From Spirochaetae bacterium HGW-Spirochaetae-2 (GTDB lineage Bacteria; Spirochaetota; Spirochaetia; Sphaerochaetales; Sphaerochaetaceae): a stretch of 64,000 bases of DNA. How positions within the stretch are numbered: position 1 is the first letter of the stretch; the number at the start of each line of letters is the position of its first letter. Shown here piece by piece: positions 52,406 through 60,406 of this stretch. The stretch is from contig PGXW01000011.1 in the NCBI GenBank assembly GCA_002839355.1, positions 1 through 64,000 on the forward strand. Reading direction: 5' to 3'. Made by a program: the position numbers and the translations under genes. Under the pieces are notes generated by a model. It was given only the letters and a program-made list of their open reading frames with translations, made no database searches and was not told the origin of the DNA.

Positions 52406-52864
52406 CTAAAATTGGTAGAGGGCTCCGATAGTACCGAGGAAATCGAGTCCGCCCCCAAAACCGAAATAAATTTCCGGTCCGGCTTTGACAAATATCTTCA
52501 TGGGCAGGTCATCCAAATAGTAGGACCAGGTCACCGGAATCCCCAAGGCCACGGTATTCCAGCCACTACCGATGAGCAGATCCAAATGTCCACCAACACT
52601 GAGATACAAGGCCATTCCCCAGGCATCGTTCACGAATGGTTCGGGGAAATTGTAATCGCCGCCTACCCTGAGCAGGAATGCACTGGCATAGCCAAGGGAA
52701 ACCGAAGCAGTGGCTTGTCCAAAATTATACTCGCCCGATACACCGATATGGAATGGCAAACCGGTGATCAGACCGGCGCGGATTCCCTCTCTCGGCTCTG
52801 CGGCATATACCGCGGTAGCGGAAACCAACAGAATCAACACAACCAACAAAAGCACTTTTTTCAT
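52406..52864 (-). CDS. Small outer-membrane beta-barrel-like protein, paralogue 2
   Basis: From ATG 52864: signal MKKVLLLVVLILLVSATAVYA, then about 130 residues of alternating pattern ending in GALYQF, an outer-membrane-type terminal Phe. Length (152) and layout match the gene at 48114; both have a conserved ...YY.DD.P...F.K.GP segment near the end. GGGGAAG lies before the ATG; 23 upstream in-frame codons lack a ribosome site. Function unknown. Confidence 0.75.
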   Translation of the reverse strand: MKKVLLLVVLILLVSATAVYAAEPREGIRAGLITGLPFHIGVSGEYNFGQATASVSLGYASAFLLRVGGDYNFPEPFVNDAWGMALYLSVGGHLDLLIGSGWNTVALGIPVTWSYYLDDLPMKIFVKAGPEIYFGFGGGLDFLGTIGALYQF

Positions 52865-53018
52865 ACACTTCCCCTTCCCGCTGCATAACCGTACAGCGAC
52901 GACGTCAAGTTTGTTGATATTCTCCTCCGCCACTGTTTGGTTGTCAAGTTTTTATTTCTACATTTGTCATTGCTCCGTGTCGATAGAGGAATATTTAAAG
53001 AACGGCTTGTCACTTCTT

Positions 53019-53058
53019 GAAAAAAAACATCCCCACAGCTTCACCTGCTCGGGGATGT
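53019..53058 (-). terminator. Intrinsic terminator of alaS
   Basis: On the minus strand ACATCCCC, 16-nt loop, GGGGATGT, followed by a run of seven or more Ts. Confidence 0.9.
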
Positions 53059-53080
53059 CTCATTACTGGTGTACAAACGA

Positions 53081-54865
53081 TTACTTTTCCAGAACCGCCT
53101 TGATCCTTCGGACCCCTGCCGAGGACGATTGCTCCTTCTGGATCTTGAAATGTCCCATGGCCCCCGTGCTGGTGACATGCGGACCGCCGCAGACTTCCTT
53201 GGAGAAGTCCCCGACACTGTATACCTTAACCTGCTCGCCATACTTGCTCTCGAAGAATGCAATGGCACCCTGTGCCTTGGCTTCCTCAATGGTCATGGTT
53301 TCGAACGAAACGGGAAGGTCGCGGGCAATGACGCTGTTCACGATATCCTCGACTTGTTGCACCTGCTCCGCTGTCATGGGAGCCTCGTGGGTAAAGTCGA
53401 ACCGGAGCCGTTCGGGGGTGATATTCGAACCCTTCTGCCCGACATGCGTGCCAAGCACCGTGCGCAAGGCCTGATGCAACAGATGGGTCGCGGTGTGCAA
53501 CGCGGTGGTAAGTTCGCTGTGGTCGGCCAACCCACCCTTGAACTGCTGTTCCGCCCCAGCCCGGGATACTTCCTGATGCTTCTGGAACGCAGCGTCGAAG
53601 CCTTCGGTATCGACTGTGAAGCCGTGCTCGGCCGCCAACTCCTCGGTCAGTTCGATGGGAAATCCATAGGTGTCGTACAACTTGAAGGCAATCCGACCGT
53701 TGATTACCCGGCCGTTCCCCTTCAACAGGTTGGGAAGCATCTTCTCGAACTCGTGCTCGCCTTTCTGCAAGGTGGTGGAGAACTTCTCCTCCTCCAAGGC
53801 CAATTCCGTCAAGACGAAGTCCCGGTTGTCCAGCAATTCGGGATAGGCGTCCCCATACATGTCCACGACAACCGTGGCAAGTGCGGAGAGGAATTTCCCG
53901 TCGATGCCGAGCTTCCTGCCATGCCGCACAGCCCGCCTGATCAAACGGCGCAATATGTAGCCTTGGCCGACATTGGAAGGCTTGACCCCCCGCTGGTCGC
54001 CCAAGATGAAGACACTGGTACGGACATGGTCGGCAATGATACGCACCGACACATCCTGTCCTTCATGCTCCCCATAGGTAACACCGGACAACTTCGAGAT
54101 ACCCGCGATGATCGGAGCGAACACTTCGGTCTCGTACACCGACTTCTTGCCTTGCAATACTGCGATAGTCCGTTCGATGCCCATGCCGGTATCGACACAC
54201 TTGCGTGCCAATGGCACATAATCGCCCTCGAGCGTCTTGCGGTAGCCCATGAACACGTCGTTCCAAATCTCGAAATACTTGCCGCATTTGCAACCGGGAC
54301 GACAATCGGGACCGCAGGAATCGCGACCGGTGTCTATGAACATTTCGGAGTCTGGACCACAGGGACCGGCTTCACCGGCTGGACCCCACCAGTTGTCTTC
54401 CCGGGGCAGGAAGTATATCCTCTCGTCCGGGATTCCCAAGGCACGCCACACAGCGGCGGATTCGTCGTCGCGGGGTACTCCATCATCACCGGCGAATACG
54501 GTCACCGACAACTTGTCCGGGTTGACCGACAACCATTTGGTCAAAAACTCATAGCTGTAGCGGATCGCCTCTTCCTTGAAATAGTCTCCGAGGGACCAGT
54601 TTCCCAGCATCTCGAAAAACGTCAGGTGATGCGGATCTCCGACTGCGTCGATGTCACCGGTGCGGATGCATTTCTGGTAATCCACCAACCGGTTTCCCGA
54701 GGGGTGCTCCTGTCCCAAGATATAGGGGACCAGGGGATGCATTCCCGCTGTGGTGAACAACACCGTCGGGTCGTTTTCCGGAATCAGGGAAGCTCCGGAA
54801 ATCTGCGTATGGTCCTTGGATACAAAGAATTCTATGTATTTATTGCGAAGTTCATGTGCTTTCAT
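53081..54865 (-). CDS. alaS: Alanine-tRNA ligase, short spirochaete type (AlaS)
   Basis: AlaRS charges tRNA-Ala and clears mischarged Ser. The class II core has TTAGMHPLVPY, FFEMLGNWSLGDYFK and NVGQGYILRRLIRRAVRHG; the editing domain has HTATHLLHQAL and EVCGGPHVTSTG. It ends at 594 residues, without the C-Ala domain that brings most bacterial AlaRS to about 875 residues. The same short form is known from Borrelia and Treponema. An ATG start with a GGGTTGAA leader and a terminator after the gene define it as a single unit. Confidence 0.95.
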   Translation of the reverse strand: MKAHELRNKYIEFFVSKDHTQISGASLIPENDPTVLFTTAGMHPLVPYILGQEHPSGNRLVDYQKCIRTGDIDAVGDPHHLTFFEMLGNWSLGDYFKEEAIRYSYEFLTKWLSVNPDKLSVTVFAGDDGVPRDDESAAVWRALGIPDERIYFLPREDNWWGPAGEAGPCGPDSEMFIDTGRDSCGPDCRPGCKCGKYFEIWNDVFMGYRKTLEGDYVPLARKCVDTGMGIERTIAVLQGKKSVYETEVFAPIIAGISKLSGVTYGEHEGQDVSVRIIADHVRTSVFILGDQRGVKPSNVGQGYILRRLIRRAVRHGRKLGIDGKFLSALATVVVDMYGDAYPELLDNRDFVLTELALEEEKFSTTLQKGEHEFEKMLPNLLKGNGRVINGRIAFKLYDTYGFPIELTEELAAEHGFTVDTEGFDAAFQKHQEVSRAGAEQQFKGGLADHSELTTALHTATHLLHQALRTVLGTHVGQKGSNITPERLRFDFTHEAPMTAEQVQQVEDIVNSVIARDLPVSFETMTIEEAKAQGAIAFFESKYGEQVKVYSVGDFSKEVCGGPHVTSTGAMGHFKIQKEQSSSAGVRRIKAVLEK

Positions 54866-54898
54866 AGGGTTGAATACTATGCAAGGAGCAATGCATTG

Positions 54899-55864
54899 TC
54901 AAGACAAGTCGAACAACGAAAGTTGTGCTGGTCGAGCCTCCACAAGTTCCTGCGGTTGCACCTGGGTTGCCGGTGCAAACAACCGTGCGTGGATAGTACC
55001 CGGATGTTTCACGACCAGAACTCCGCTCTTGAGGGAGAGCCGGCGGGGCCACAACAGCGAACGGTTGTCCAGCACATGTTGGAACAGCACTACCTTGCGC
55101 TGTTGGTCCAAGGCATACTGCGCTTGCTTGACCGCACCACCACCATCGCGGTCCTCCACCACTATCGAACCGACAGACAAGGAACTCATGAGTTGGTTCC
55201 GAAGTAAAAAATGCCATTTCTGGGTTTGTGTCGCCGGGGAGAAACGGGTCACCAGCAACCCCTTCTCACCTATAATCTTCTGTAATTTCCGGTGTTCCGC
55301 CGGATAGGCTTCGGTCAACGGCGTCCCCAACACAGCGATAGTGGAAGTACCGGTGGCAAGGGACGTGATATGCGCGATTCCATCGATACCCAAAGCCAGA
55401 CCCGATACGATTGTGACCATGTGTCCGGCGAGCTCTTGTACCGTCTCCTTCGCATAGGTCTTCCCTTCATTACTGGGATTGCGGGTGCCGATCACACAGA
55501 CACATTTCGTATCGAGCAGCCTGAGGTCACCCCGCAGGTAGAGAAACCTGGGCGAACCTGGGATCCGTGCGACAGTCTGGGGGTACAGGTTGTCCCCACG
55601 TTTCAGTACGATATCGGCATCGTCCAACCGGAGGAACCGTGCCTTCACATGGGAATGTGTCTCCAAAAGTTCCTGTGCGGGGACTCCGATCGATTCGGCG
55701 TAGGTGTTCGGGTGCAATGTCATGGGATCGGTCAAGGAAACGATTTCCCCGATCCGTTCGAAGATCGGTTCGATATGGGACTCGGATTTCCTCGAGCAAA
55801 GCAGCACCGTCTCGTAATTGATCGCTTCCTGGATATGTTTCGCCGAGAGTGCCGCTATGTCCAT
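54899..55864 (-). CDS. dprA: DNA-processing protein DprA (Smf)
   Basis: DprA loads RecA on single-stranded DNA during transformation. The Rossmann-like core has VCVIGTRNPSNEGKTYAK, IVSGLALGIDGIAH, AVLGTPLTEAYPAEHRKL and GSIVVEDRDGGGAVKQA. The usual final part of the core, including some glycine motifs, is less conserved, and there is no C-terminal winged helix. 321 residues. It is 34 bp upstream of alaS on the same strand. Confidence 0.85.
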   Translation of the reverse strand: MDIAALSAKHIQEAINYETVLLCSRKSESHIEPIFERIGEIVSLTDPMTLHPNTYAESIGVPAQELLETHSHVKARFLRLDDADIVLKRGDNLYPQTVARIPGSPRFLYLRGDLRLLDTKCVCVIGTRNPSNEGKTYAKETVQELAGHMVTIVSGLALGIDGIAHITSLATGTSTIAVLGTPLTEAYPAEHRKLQKIIGEKGLLVTRFSPATQTQKWHFLLRNQLMSSLSVGSIVVEDRDGGGAVKQAQYALDQQRKVVLFQHVLDNRSLLWPRRLSLKSGVLVVKHPGTIHARLFAPATQVQPQELVEARPAQLSLFDLS

Positions 55865-55977
55865 GCACCGAGTGTACCCCGGAGCTGGTTACGGGGCAAG
55901 TGGGCAGCCGAAACACGTTGAGAACGTTCGGCTTTTACAGTAGAATGTGCCGACATACGGACGAAGGGAGGAACAGC

Positions 55978-56871
55978 ATGGAACGTATCGGCTTCATAGG
56001 TGCGGGAATGATGGGTTCGGGAATTGCCAGGACACTGCAAGCGGCAGGGTATCCGGTGCTGGTCTACAAACGGGCAATCTCCGAAGACGATGCGATCATA
56101 CGGGAACTCAGGAACCAGAATATCCAACTGACCACGAATTTGGCACAGGTTTTCGAGACAACCGATGTGTTGCTATTGTGTCTCCCCGATTCTCCTACAG
56201 TCGAGACAATCCTCCTTGGCCGCAGCGGGTTGGCAGCGCATGAAAAACGGACCGTCCATACGGTAATCGATCTCACCACAGCACACCCCGATTCGACAAA
56301 GCGGGTCGGTATCGAACTCGAAAAACTGAAGATCAGGTTCATGGACGCTCCTATGACCGGTGGCCCGAAACAGGCCGAACAGGGAGAATTGGGACTTGCC
56401 GTCGGTGGTCCGAAGGAACTGTTCGAAACCTATACCCCCCTATTCGCCACCATAGCGAAGCATTTCTATTATGCCGGGCCCCTGGGCTGTGCGAATGTGT
56501 TGAAGTTGATCAACAACTACCTCAGCATCATGAACACCTGTGCGGCATCGGCTGCCTATGCCCTGATCGAGCAGTCCGATATCGAAAAGGACTCCTTCTA
56601 CGAATTCATTTCCAAAAGCGGGGGTGACAGCAAGGGGTTCCAGAATATTATGACCCGGATCCGCAAACAAGAGTTCCCCATGGGATTCGCACTCAAGCTT
56701 GCCCACAAGGATATCGGCTACATGAAGGATCTCTTCGACCGAAGCGGCGGCTTCCCGATATTCACGGGTACGTGTGCTGTCATGGACCAGGCTATGGACG
56801 ACGGCTACGGAGAGCGGGACATGCGGGAAGTCTATTTCGATATCAAAGAGCATGTAAAGTCGATTTCCTGA
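55978..56871 (+). CDS. 3-hydroxyisobutyrate dehydrogenase-family oxidoreductase
   Basis: From ATG 55978 the protein begins MERIGFIGAGMMGSGIARTLQAAGY, the NAD(P) motif of beta-hydroxyacid dehydrogenases, then FMDAPMTGGPKQAEQGELGLAVGG with the substrate-binding motif and NVLKLINNYLSIMN with the catalytic Lys. 297 residues. GGGAGG lies 6 nt before the ATG. The precise acid is unknown (tartronate semialdehyde or hydroxyisobutyrate types are close). Confidence 0.88.
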   Translation: MERIGFIGAGMMGSGIARTLQAAGYPVLVYKRAISEDDAIIRELRNQNIQLTTNLAQVFETTDVLLLCLPDSPTVETILLGRSGLAAHEKRTVHTVIDLTTAHPDSTKRVGIELEKLKIRFMDAPMTGGPKQAEQGELGLAVGGPKELFETYTPLFATIAKHFYYAGPLGCANVLKLINNYLSIMNTCAASAAYALIEQSDIEKDSFYEFISKSGGDSKGFQNIMTRIRKQEFPMGFALKLAHKDIGYMKDLFDRSGGFPIFTGTCAVMDQAMDDGYGERDMREVYFDIKEHVKSIS

Positions 56872-57169
56872 TTAGATTAGACATCGTTATTAGTCCGAAA
56901 TTAGGATGCCCGGAAATCTTCATACCAATCAACCCCCTTGTATTATTTATTAGAAACTACTTCGATGCAAGTTTCTGTCGGGCCTTGCCATGCGTCAATT
57001 GCCATATAGATCAAATCATAGCAAAAAGCAAATCACAATCGTGATGCCAATCAAGCAGTATGTTTTTAGAATAGTCGAGAGCCGACAGAAAGGTTGCATT
57101 TTATTAAAATCGTGAATATACTTGAAGCGTATTAGTTCGTAAAATACGAAATAATAAATGGAGGTGTAT
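56872..57169. other. AT-rich intergenic region before the ATPase gene
   Basis: No gene, tRNA or clear promoter is visible. Base composition changes sharply to AT-rich here and stays so to about 58.95 kb, which marks the left boundary of a probably acquired segment. Confidence 0.6.
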
Positions 57170-58279
57170 ATGATTGTGATGAACCTGAAACTTAACAATA
57201 TCTATGCGTTCAATAATTTTGAAATCAGCATGTCTTATCCAAAAAAGATTGTGAATTCAAATATTGAAGAAGAATTCTTGTACGAAAGACCAAACTTCAG
57301 ATATAAAAAACTCATTGTTCTCATGGGTGCCAATGCATCAGGAAAGACTACATTGGGAAAAGCCCTTAAAGGAATCTTCAACTTCATTTCAAAAAAAACT
57401 CCCGATCCATTGGTAAGTTGTATCAACGACAACACAAAAACTGCTTCATTCATGATCGACTTCATTACCGACACAAATTCCAATCGGTTGTATCGCGTGG
57501 CAGGTACTATTCGACCACCCAAAACCGATTCCTACAAAGAAGAAGATATAGACGTCGCAGTGAAACATGTTGCTATCAACAAGAATGATAGCTATGAAAC
57601 ATGTATATCCAAGTTGGATGTCCTCACCGATAAAAAAGAATCCTATATCAAAGCACTGGATGAGGTTGAAAATTTCGGCTGGAACTTTTCATTTCCAAGT
57701 CAGGAGAACACCATCAGATCACTCAAGGATCTACATAAGGTTGGGTTCAAGGATATGCTCGAGATTATACTTTCATCCCTCGATCCCTCAGTCCAGGAAG
57801 TTGTTGAAGCCCGGGATATTGAAGATTCGTACATCATAAAATTGAGCGGCCACGACTTGATTCTGAAAGACGGTAAAATTCTGAATGGGGAGATCCTCTC
57901 AAGCGGCACGAGATCTGGAATCGATATCGCGATCCTACTTACCTCAATCACTTCAAGACAAAATGGATTCTATTATTGTGATGAGAAATTTTCGTACATA
58001 CATAGTGATATGGAAAAAGAGATACTGGTAAAAATGGTTGGGAAATTGGGGCATAACGAACAATTATTTTTTACAACCCATAATTCCGACATACTGGATA
58101 TGGAATTCCCGAAACATACATTTGTGTTCTTGAAGAAAAGAATCATCAATGGAAGAAGTGAGGTGCAGTGCGTCTATGCGGACGACTATCTGAAAAGGAA
58201 TACAGATTCATTGAGAAGAGCAGTTGAGAATGACTTGTTCTCGATAGCTCCTAGCGTAAGCCGCATCGATCGTCTGTAA
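57170..58279 (+). CDS. ABC/AAA-type ATPase of an OLD/RloA-like defence pair
   Basis: Motifs are Walker A LMGANASGKTTLGKAL, the signature ILSSGTRSGIDIAILL, a Walker-B-like FYYCDEKFSYIHSDMEKEIL and the H-loop LFFTTHNSDILDME. This is the order found in RloA, AriA and OLD-type ATPases that partner with nucleases in phage defence. GGAGGTG places the start at ATG 57170 (369 residues). The gene is AT-rich and codon use differs from its neighbours. The next gene, 14 bp downstream, is a small TOPRIM-like protein. Confidence 0.82.
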   Translation: MIVMNLKLNNIYAFNNFEISMSYPKKIVNSNIEEEFLYERPNFRYKKLIVLMGANASGKTTLGKALKGIFNFISKKTPDPLVSCINDNTKTASFMIDFITDTNSNRLYRVAGTIRPPKTDSYKEEDIDVAVKHVAINKNDSYETCISKLDVLTDKKESYIKALDEVENFGWNFSFPSQENTIRSLKDLHKVGFKDMLEIILSSLDPSVQEVVEARDIEDSYIIKLSGHDLILKDGKILNGEILSSGTRSGIDIAILLTSITSRQNGFYYCDEKFSYIHSDMEKEILVKMVGKLGHNEQLFFTTHNSDILDMEFPKHTFVFLKKRIINGRSEVQCVYADDYLKRNTDSLRRAVENDLFSIAPSVSRIDRL

Positions 58280-58293
58280 AGAGTGGGGTAAGA

Positions 58294-58948
58294 ATGAATC
58301 AGTATTACCAATATTATGTTGAAGGTGAAACAGAAGAGAAGATACTAGAGGTCCTAAAAACAGATTTCCGATGCATCATGCCGGGAAAAGTTAAGGTTTT
58401 CAATGTTATTGAAGAAAAGTTCTCACGCTCGAAATTGATTTCATTAAAACGTAAGACCAATGTAGTTTTGGTTTTTGATACTGACTCATCGGATTCATCG
58501 ACCCTACGAGCAAACATTAGTTTTCTTGAGGAACAATCGGTTGTAAGACAGGTGATCTGCATCCCACAAGTGAAAAACCTGGAAGAAGAATTGATCCGTT
58601 GCTGTAATATCAGGAAAATGAAAGGTATCATCACCCCCAGGGCAAGCCCTGGACCCAGGAGGCGTCGCCTCCTTTGCCTCTCCAAAGGACAAGGTACGGA
58701 TACTTACGTTGCCTGCACTCGCTCGGGAGAGTGACCACCTCATGGTCCCTTTCCACTCGCTTCGTTTGGCAATCAAAGAATTACTTTCAAGTAAATTTGA
58801 TTCAAACTTCAAGAATGATTTATGCAATTGCAACGGACTGATGGGTGCAATGCAAATACATGAATTCAATATGGAACTTTTCTGGTCGTCAGCACCATCG
58901 GGAGAATTTTCAAGTATCCCGAATAATTCGAATTCGATAAGACTTTAG
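58294..58948 (+). pseudogene. TOPRIM-like partner of the ATPase, interrupted by palindromic repeat C
   Basis: The N-terminus QYYVEGETEEKILEVL has the TOPRIM Glu and NVVLVFDTDSSDS the Asp-x-Asp pair, typical of the nuclease partners in ATPase-TOPRIM systems (PARIS, RloAB, OLD). After 108 codons the reading frame enters a copy of the repeat and stops at 58734. Downstream of the repeat the frame shifted by one continues (KELLSSKFDSNFKND to NSIRL) to 58948. Removing 157 bp joins both halves into a protein of about 165 residues. Whether the truncated product still works is unknown. Confidence 0.72.
58618..58774 (+). repeat. Dispersed palindromic repeat, copy C, 157 bp, inside the TOPRIM-like gene
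   Basis: Runs from ATGAAAGGTATC to TTTGGCAATC. Hairpins: CCAGGGCAAGCCCTGG, GGAGGCGTCGCCTCC, CACTC/GAGTG around GCTCGGGA, and GACCA/TGGTC. Closely similar to copies B and D. Confidence 0.9.
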
Positions 58949-59028
58949 ATTCCTCATCGAAAAGTATGAAACCTATACAATGAAAACTGCCTTGCATTCG
59001 CCGATGCTGGGCTGAACAATTCCAACTC

Positions 59029-59070
59029 TTGACAGATTGGCATACTTGGTATATATCTAACGTACGTTAG
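59029..59070 (+). promoter_or_regulatory. Promoter and TetR operator of the regulator gene
   Basis: TTGACA (59029-59034), 17-bp spacer, TATATC (59052-59057). A perfect 14-bp palindrome CTAACGTACGTTAG (59057-59070) covers the transcription start, which implies autorepression. Confidence 0.8.
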
Positions 59071-59088
59071 GTTGCAAAGGGGTGGCGC

Positions 59089-59646
59089 ATGGACCATGGA
59101 CAAGACTTGAAGTCGACGATAAAAAGGATTGCGGTCGAGCAGTTCAATCGGAACGGATACCATGGCACGACTATCCGCACTATCGCAAAAGAAGCCGAGT
59201 GTTCCCTGCCCATGGTCTACTATTACTTCTCAAGCAAGAAGGATCTGTTCCACGAGATCATACGGAAGGACTATTTCGACCTGCTCGACCGAGAGGCTCG
59301 GAAACTGAAGACAGTGGATATCTTGGATTTCTACACAGACTTCATAGTCAACGTCATGAACCTCGACGAGCATGACCGGATGGTGTATCGGCTGGGGGTG
59401 AAAGTGTACCTCTCGTTCGATGGCGACGAGGAACTGCTTGCTGTCATGGAGGCTTGGGAAGCATCCATTGTTCCCCGGCATTACCAGCTTGTCCTCCCCC
59501 ATCTGAAAAGTGTCTCGAATCCAGAGGCCCGGGTACGTACCCTCATGCACTTGCTGGAGAATTTGATCGAGCGGGTCGTGGTGAAGAACCAGACTCTGGT
59601 CGAGCAGGAAATCCGCGAGGAGCTGGCTATCGTGCTGGGTCTATAG
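59089..59646 (+). CDS. TetR-family transcriptional regulator
   Basis: A 185-residue repressor. The helix-turn-helix reads AVEQFNRNGYHGTTIRTIAKEAECSLPMVYYYFSSKKDLFHEI, the standard TetR form; the rest is an unrecognised ligand-binding domain. AAGGGG precedes the ATG. Matching palindromes lie before this gene and before the next, so it very likely represses both. Confidence 0.92.
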   Translation: MDHGQDLKSTIKRIAVEQFNRNGYHGTTIRTIAKEAECSLPMVYYYFSSKKDLFHEIIRKDYFDLLDREARKLKTVDILDFYTDFIVNVMNLDEHDRMVYRLGVKVYLSFDGDEELLAVMEAWEASIVPRHYQLVLPHLKSVSNPEARVRTLMHLLENLIERVVVKNQTLVEQEIREELAIVLGL

Positions 59647-59668
59647 GGAGATTTTTTTACGTTCTGTT

Positions 59669-59682
59669 TTAACGAACGTTAA
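59669..59682 (+). promoter_or_regulatory. Second TetR operator, before the cysteine-rich gene
   Basis: TTAACG-AA-CGTTAA is nearly the same palindrome as the one at 59057 (core TAACG...CGTTA). It lies 23 bp before the next start codon. Confidence 0.7.
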
Positions 59683-59705
59683 GTAAACATAGAGGAGAAA
59701 CCAGT

Positions 59706-60152
59706 ATGGAATCGGAAAAGAAATTGGGAACTTTACAGAACATCTATGCGGCATCGATAGCGGAAACGGTGAATACCTACCAAGCTCTGGGACAACTGTC
59801 GTCAATTGTCGCACGCAAGGAGGCAAGGCAGGAGCAGACGGCTCCCTTCATGCTCCAGCAATTGGGAATCGAAACCGAAGAGGAGGTCTTTTCCAGGCTT
59901 TCCGAAGTATTCGGTTGCGCCAACTGGCATGTGGATAAGCATGAGACGGGGTTCGTGGCGACAGCCACAGCCTGCAAACTCTGCGCGCTTTCAAAGAAGA
60001 TGGGAGGAGCCTCGCCCTGCCATGGGTGGTGCATAGATCCCATGACAGCCATGATCAAGGAGATCGCCCGCCGCAAAGGAACCGTCGCACAAGTCAGACT
60101 TGAGGGTACGCTCATGGAACAGGATAGGTGCACACTCGCGATCACCGTGTGA
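59706..60152 (+). CDS. Cysteine-rich protein, resembles L-2-amino-thiazoline-4-carboxylate hydrolase-like family
   Basis: The 148-residue product has cysteines in the arrangement ACKLCALSKKMGG then CHGWC and a final CTLAI, which recalls the ATC-hydrolase-like domain; the match is from memory and weak. The N-terminal half is helical. GAGGAG lies before the ATG. It is the apparent target of the adjacent TetR regulator, so it may answer a small molecule. Confidence 0.65.
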   Translation: MESEKKLGTLQNIYAASIAETVNTYQALGQLSSIVARKEARQEQTAPFMLQQLGIETEEEVFSRLSEVFGCANWHVDKHETGFVATATACKLCALSKKMGGASPCHGWCIDPMTAMIKEIARRKGTVAQVRLEGTLMEQDRCTLAITV

Positions 60153-60189
60153 TGCCAACATGCGGCAACCAGGACCTACAGTTTCAGGC

Positions 60190-60218
60190 AAAAAAATGGG
60201 CGCACCAGGTAGTGCGCC
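60190..60218 (-). terminator. Intrinsic terminator of tRNA-Phe
   Basis: On the minus strand GGCGCAC, loop TACCTG, GTGCGCC, then CATTTTTTT. Confidence 0.88.
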
Positions 60219-60253
60219 GTAGGCAATATATTGATATCGGGAAAGGTCCCGTT

Positions 60254-60326
<73 letters not shown>

Positions 60327-60406
60327 GCAACAGTCACGTTTATACCCCGTGGGATTGCCGAATGTCAACCCCTGCCACCGATTTTACGCAAACGTTTTGC
60401 CACCGG

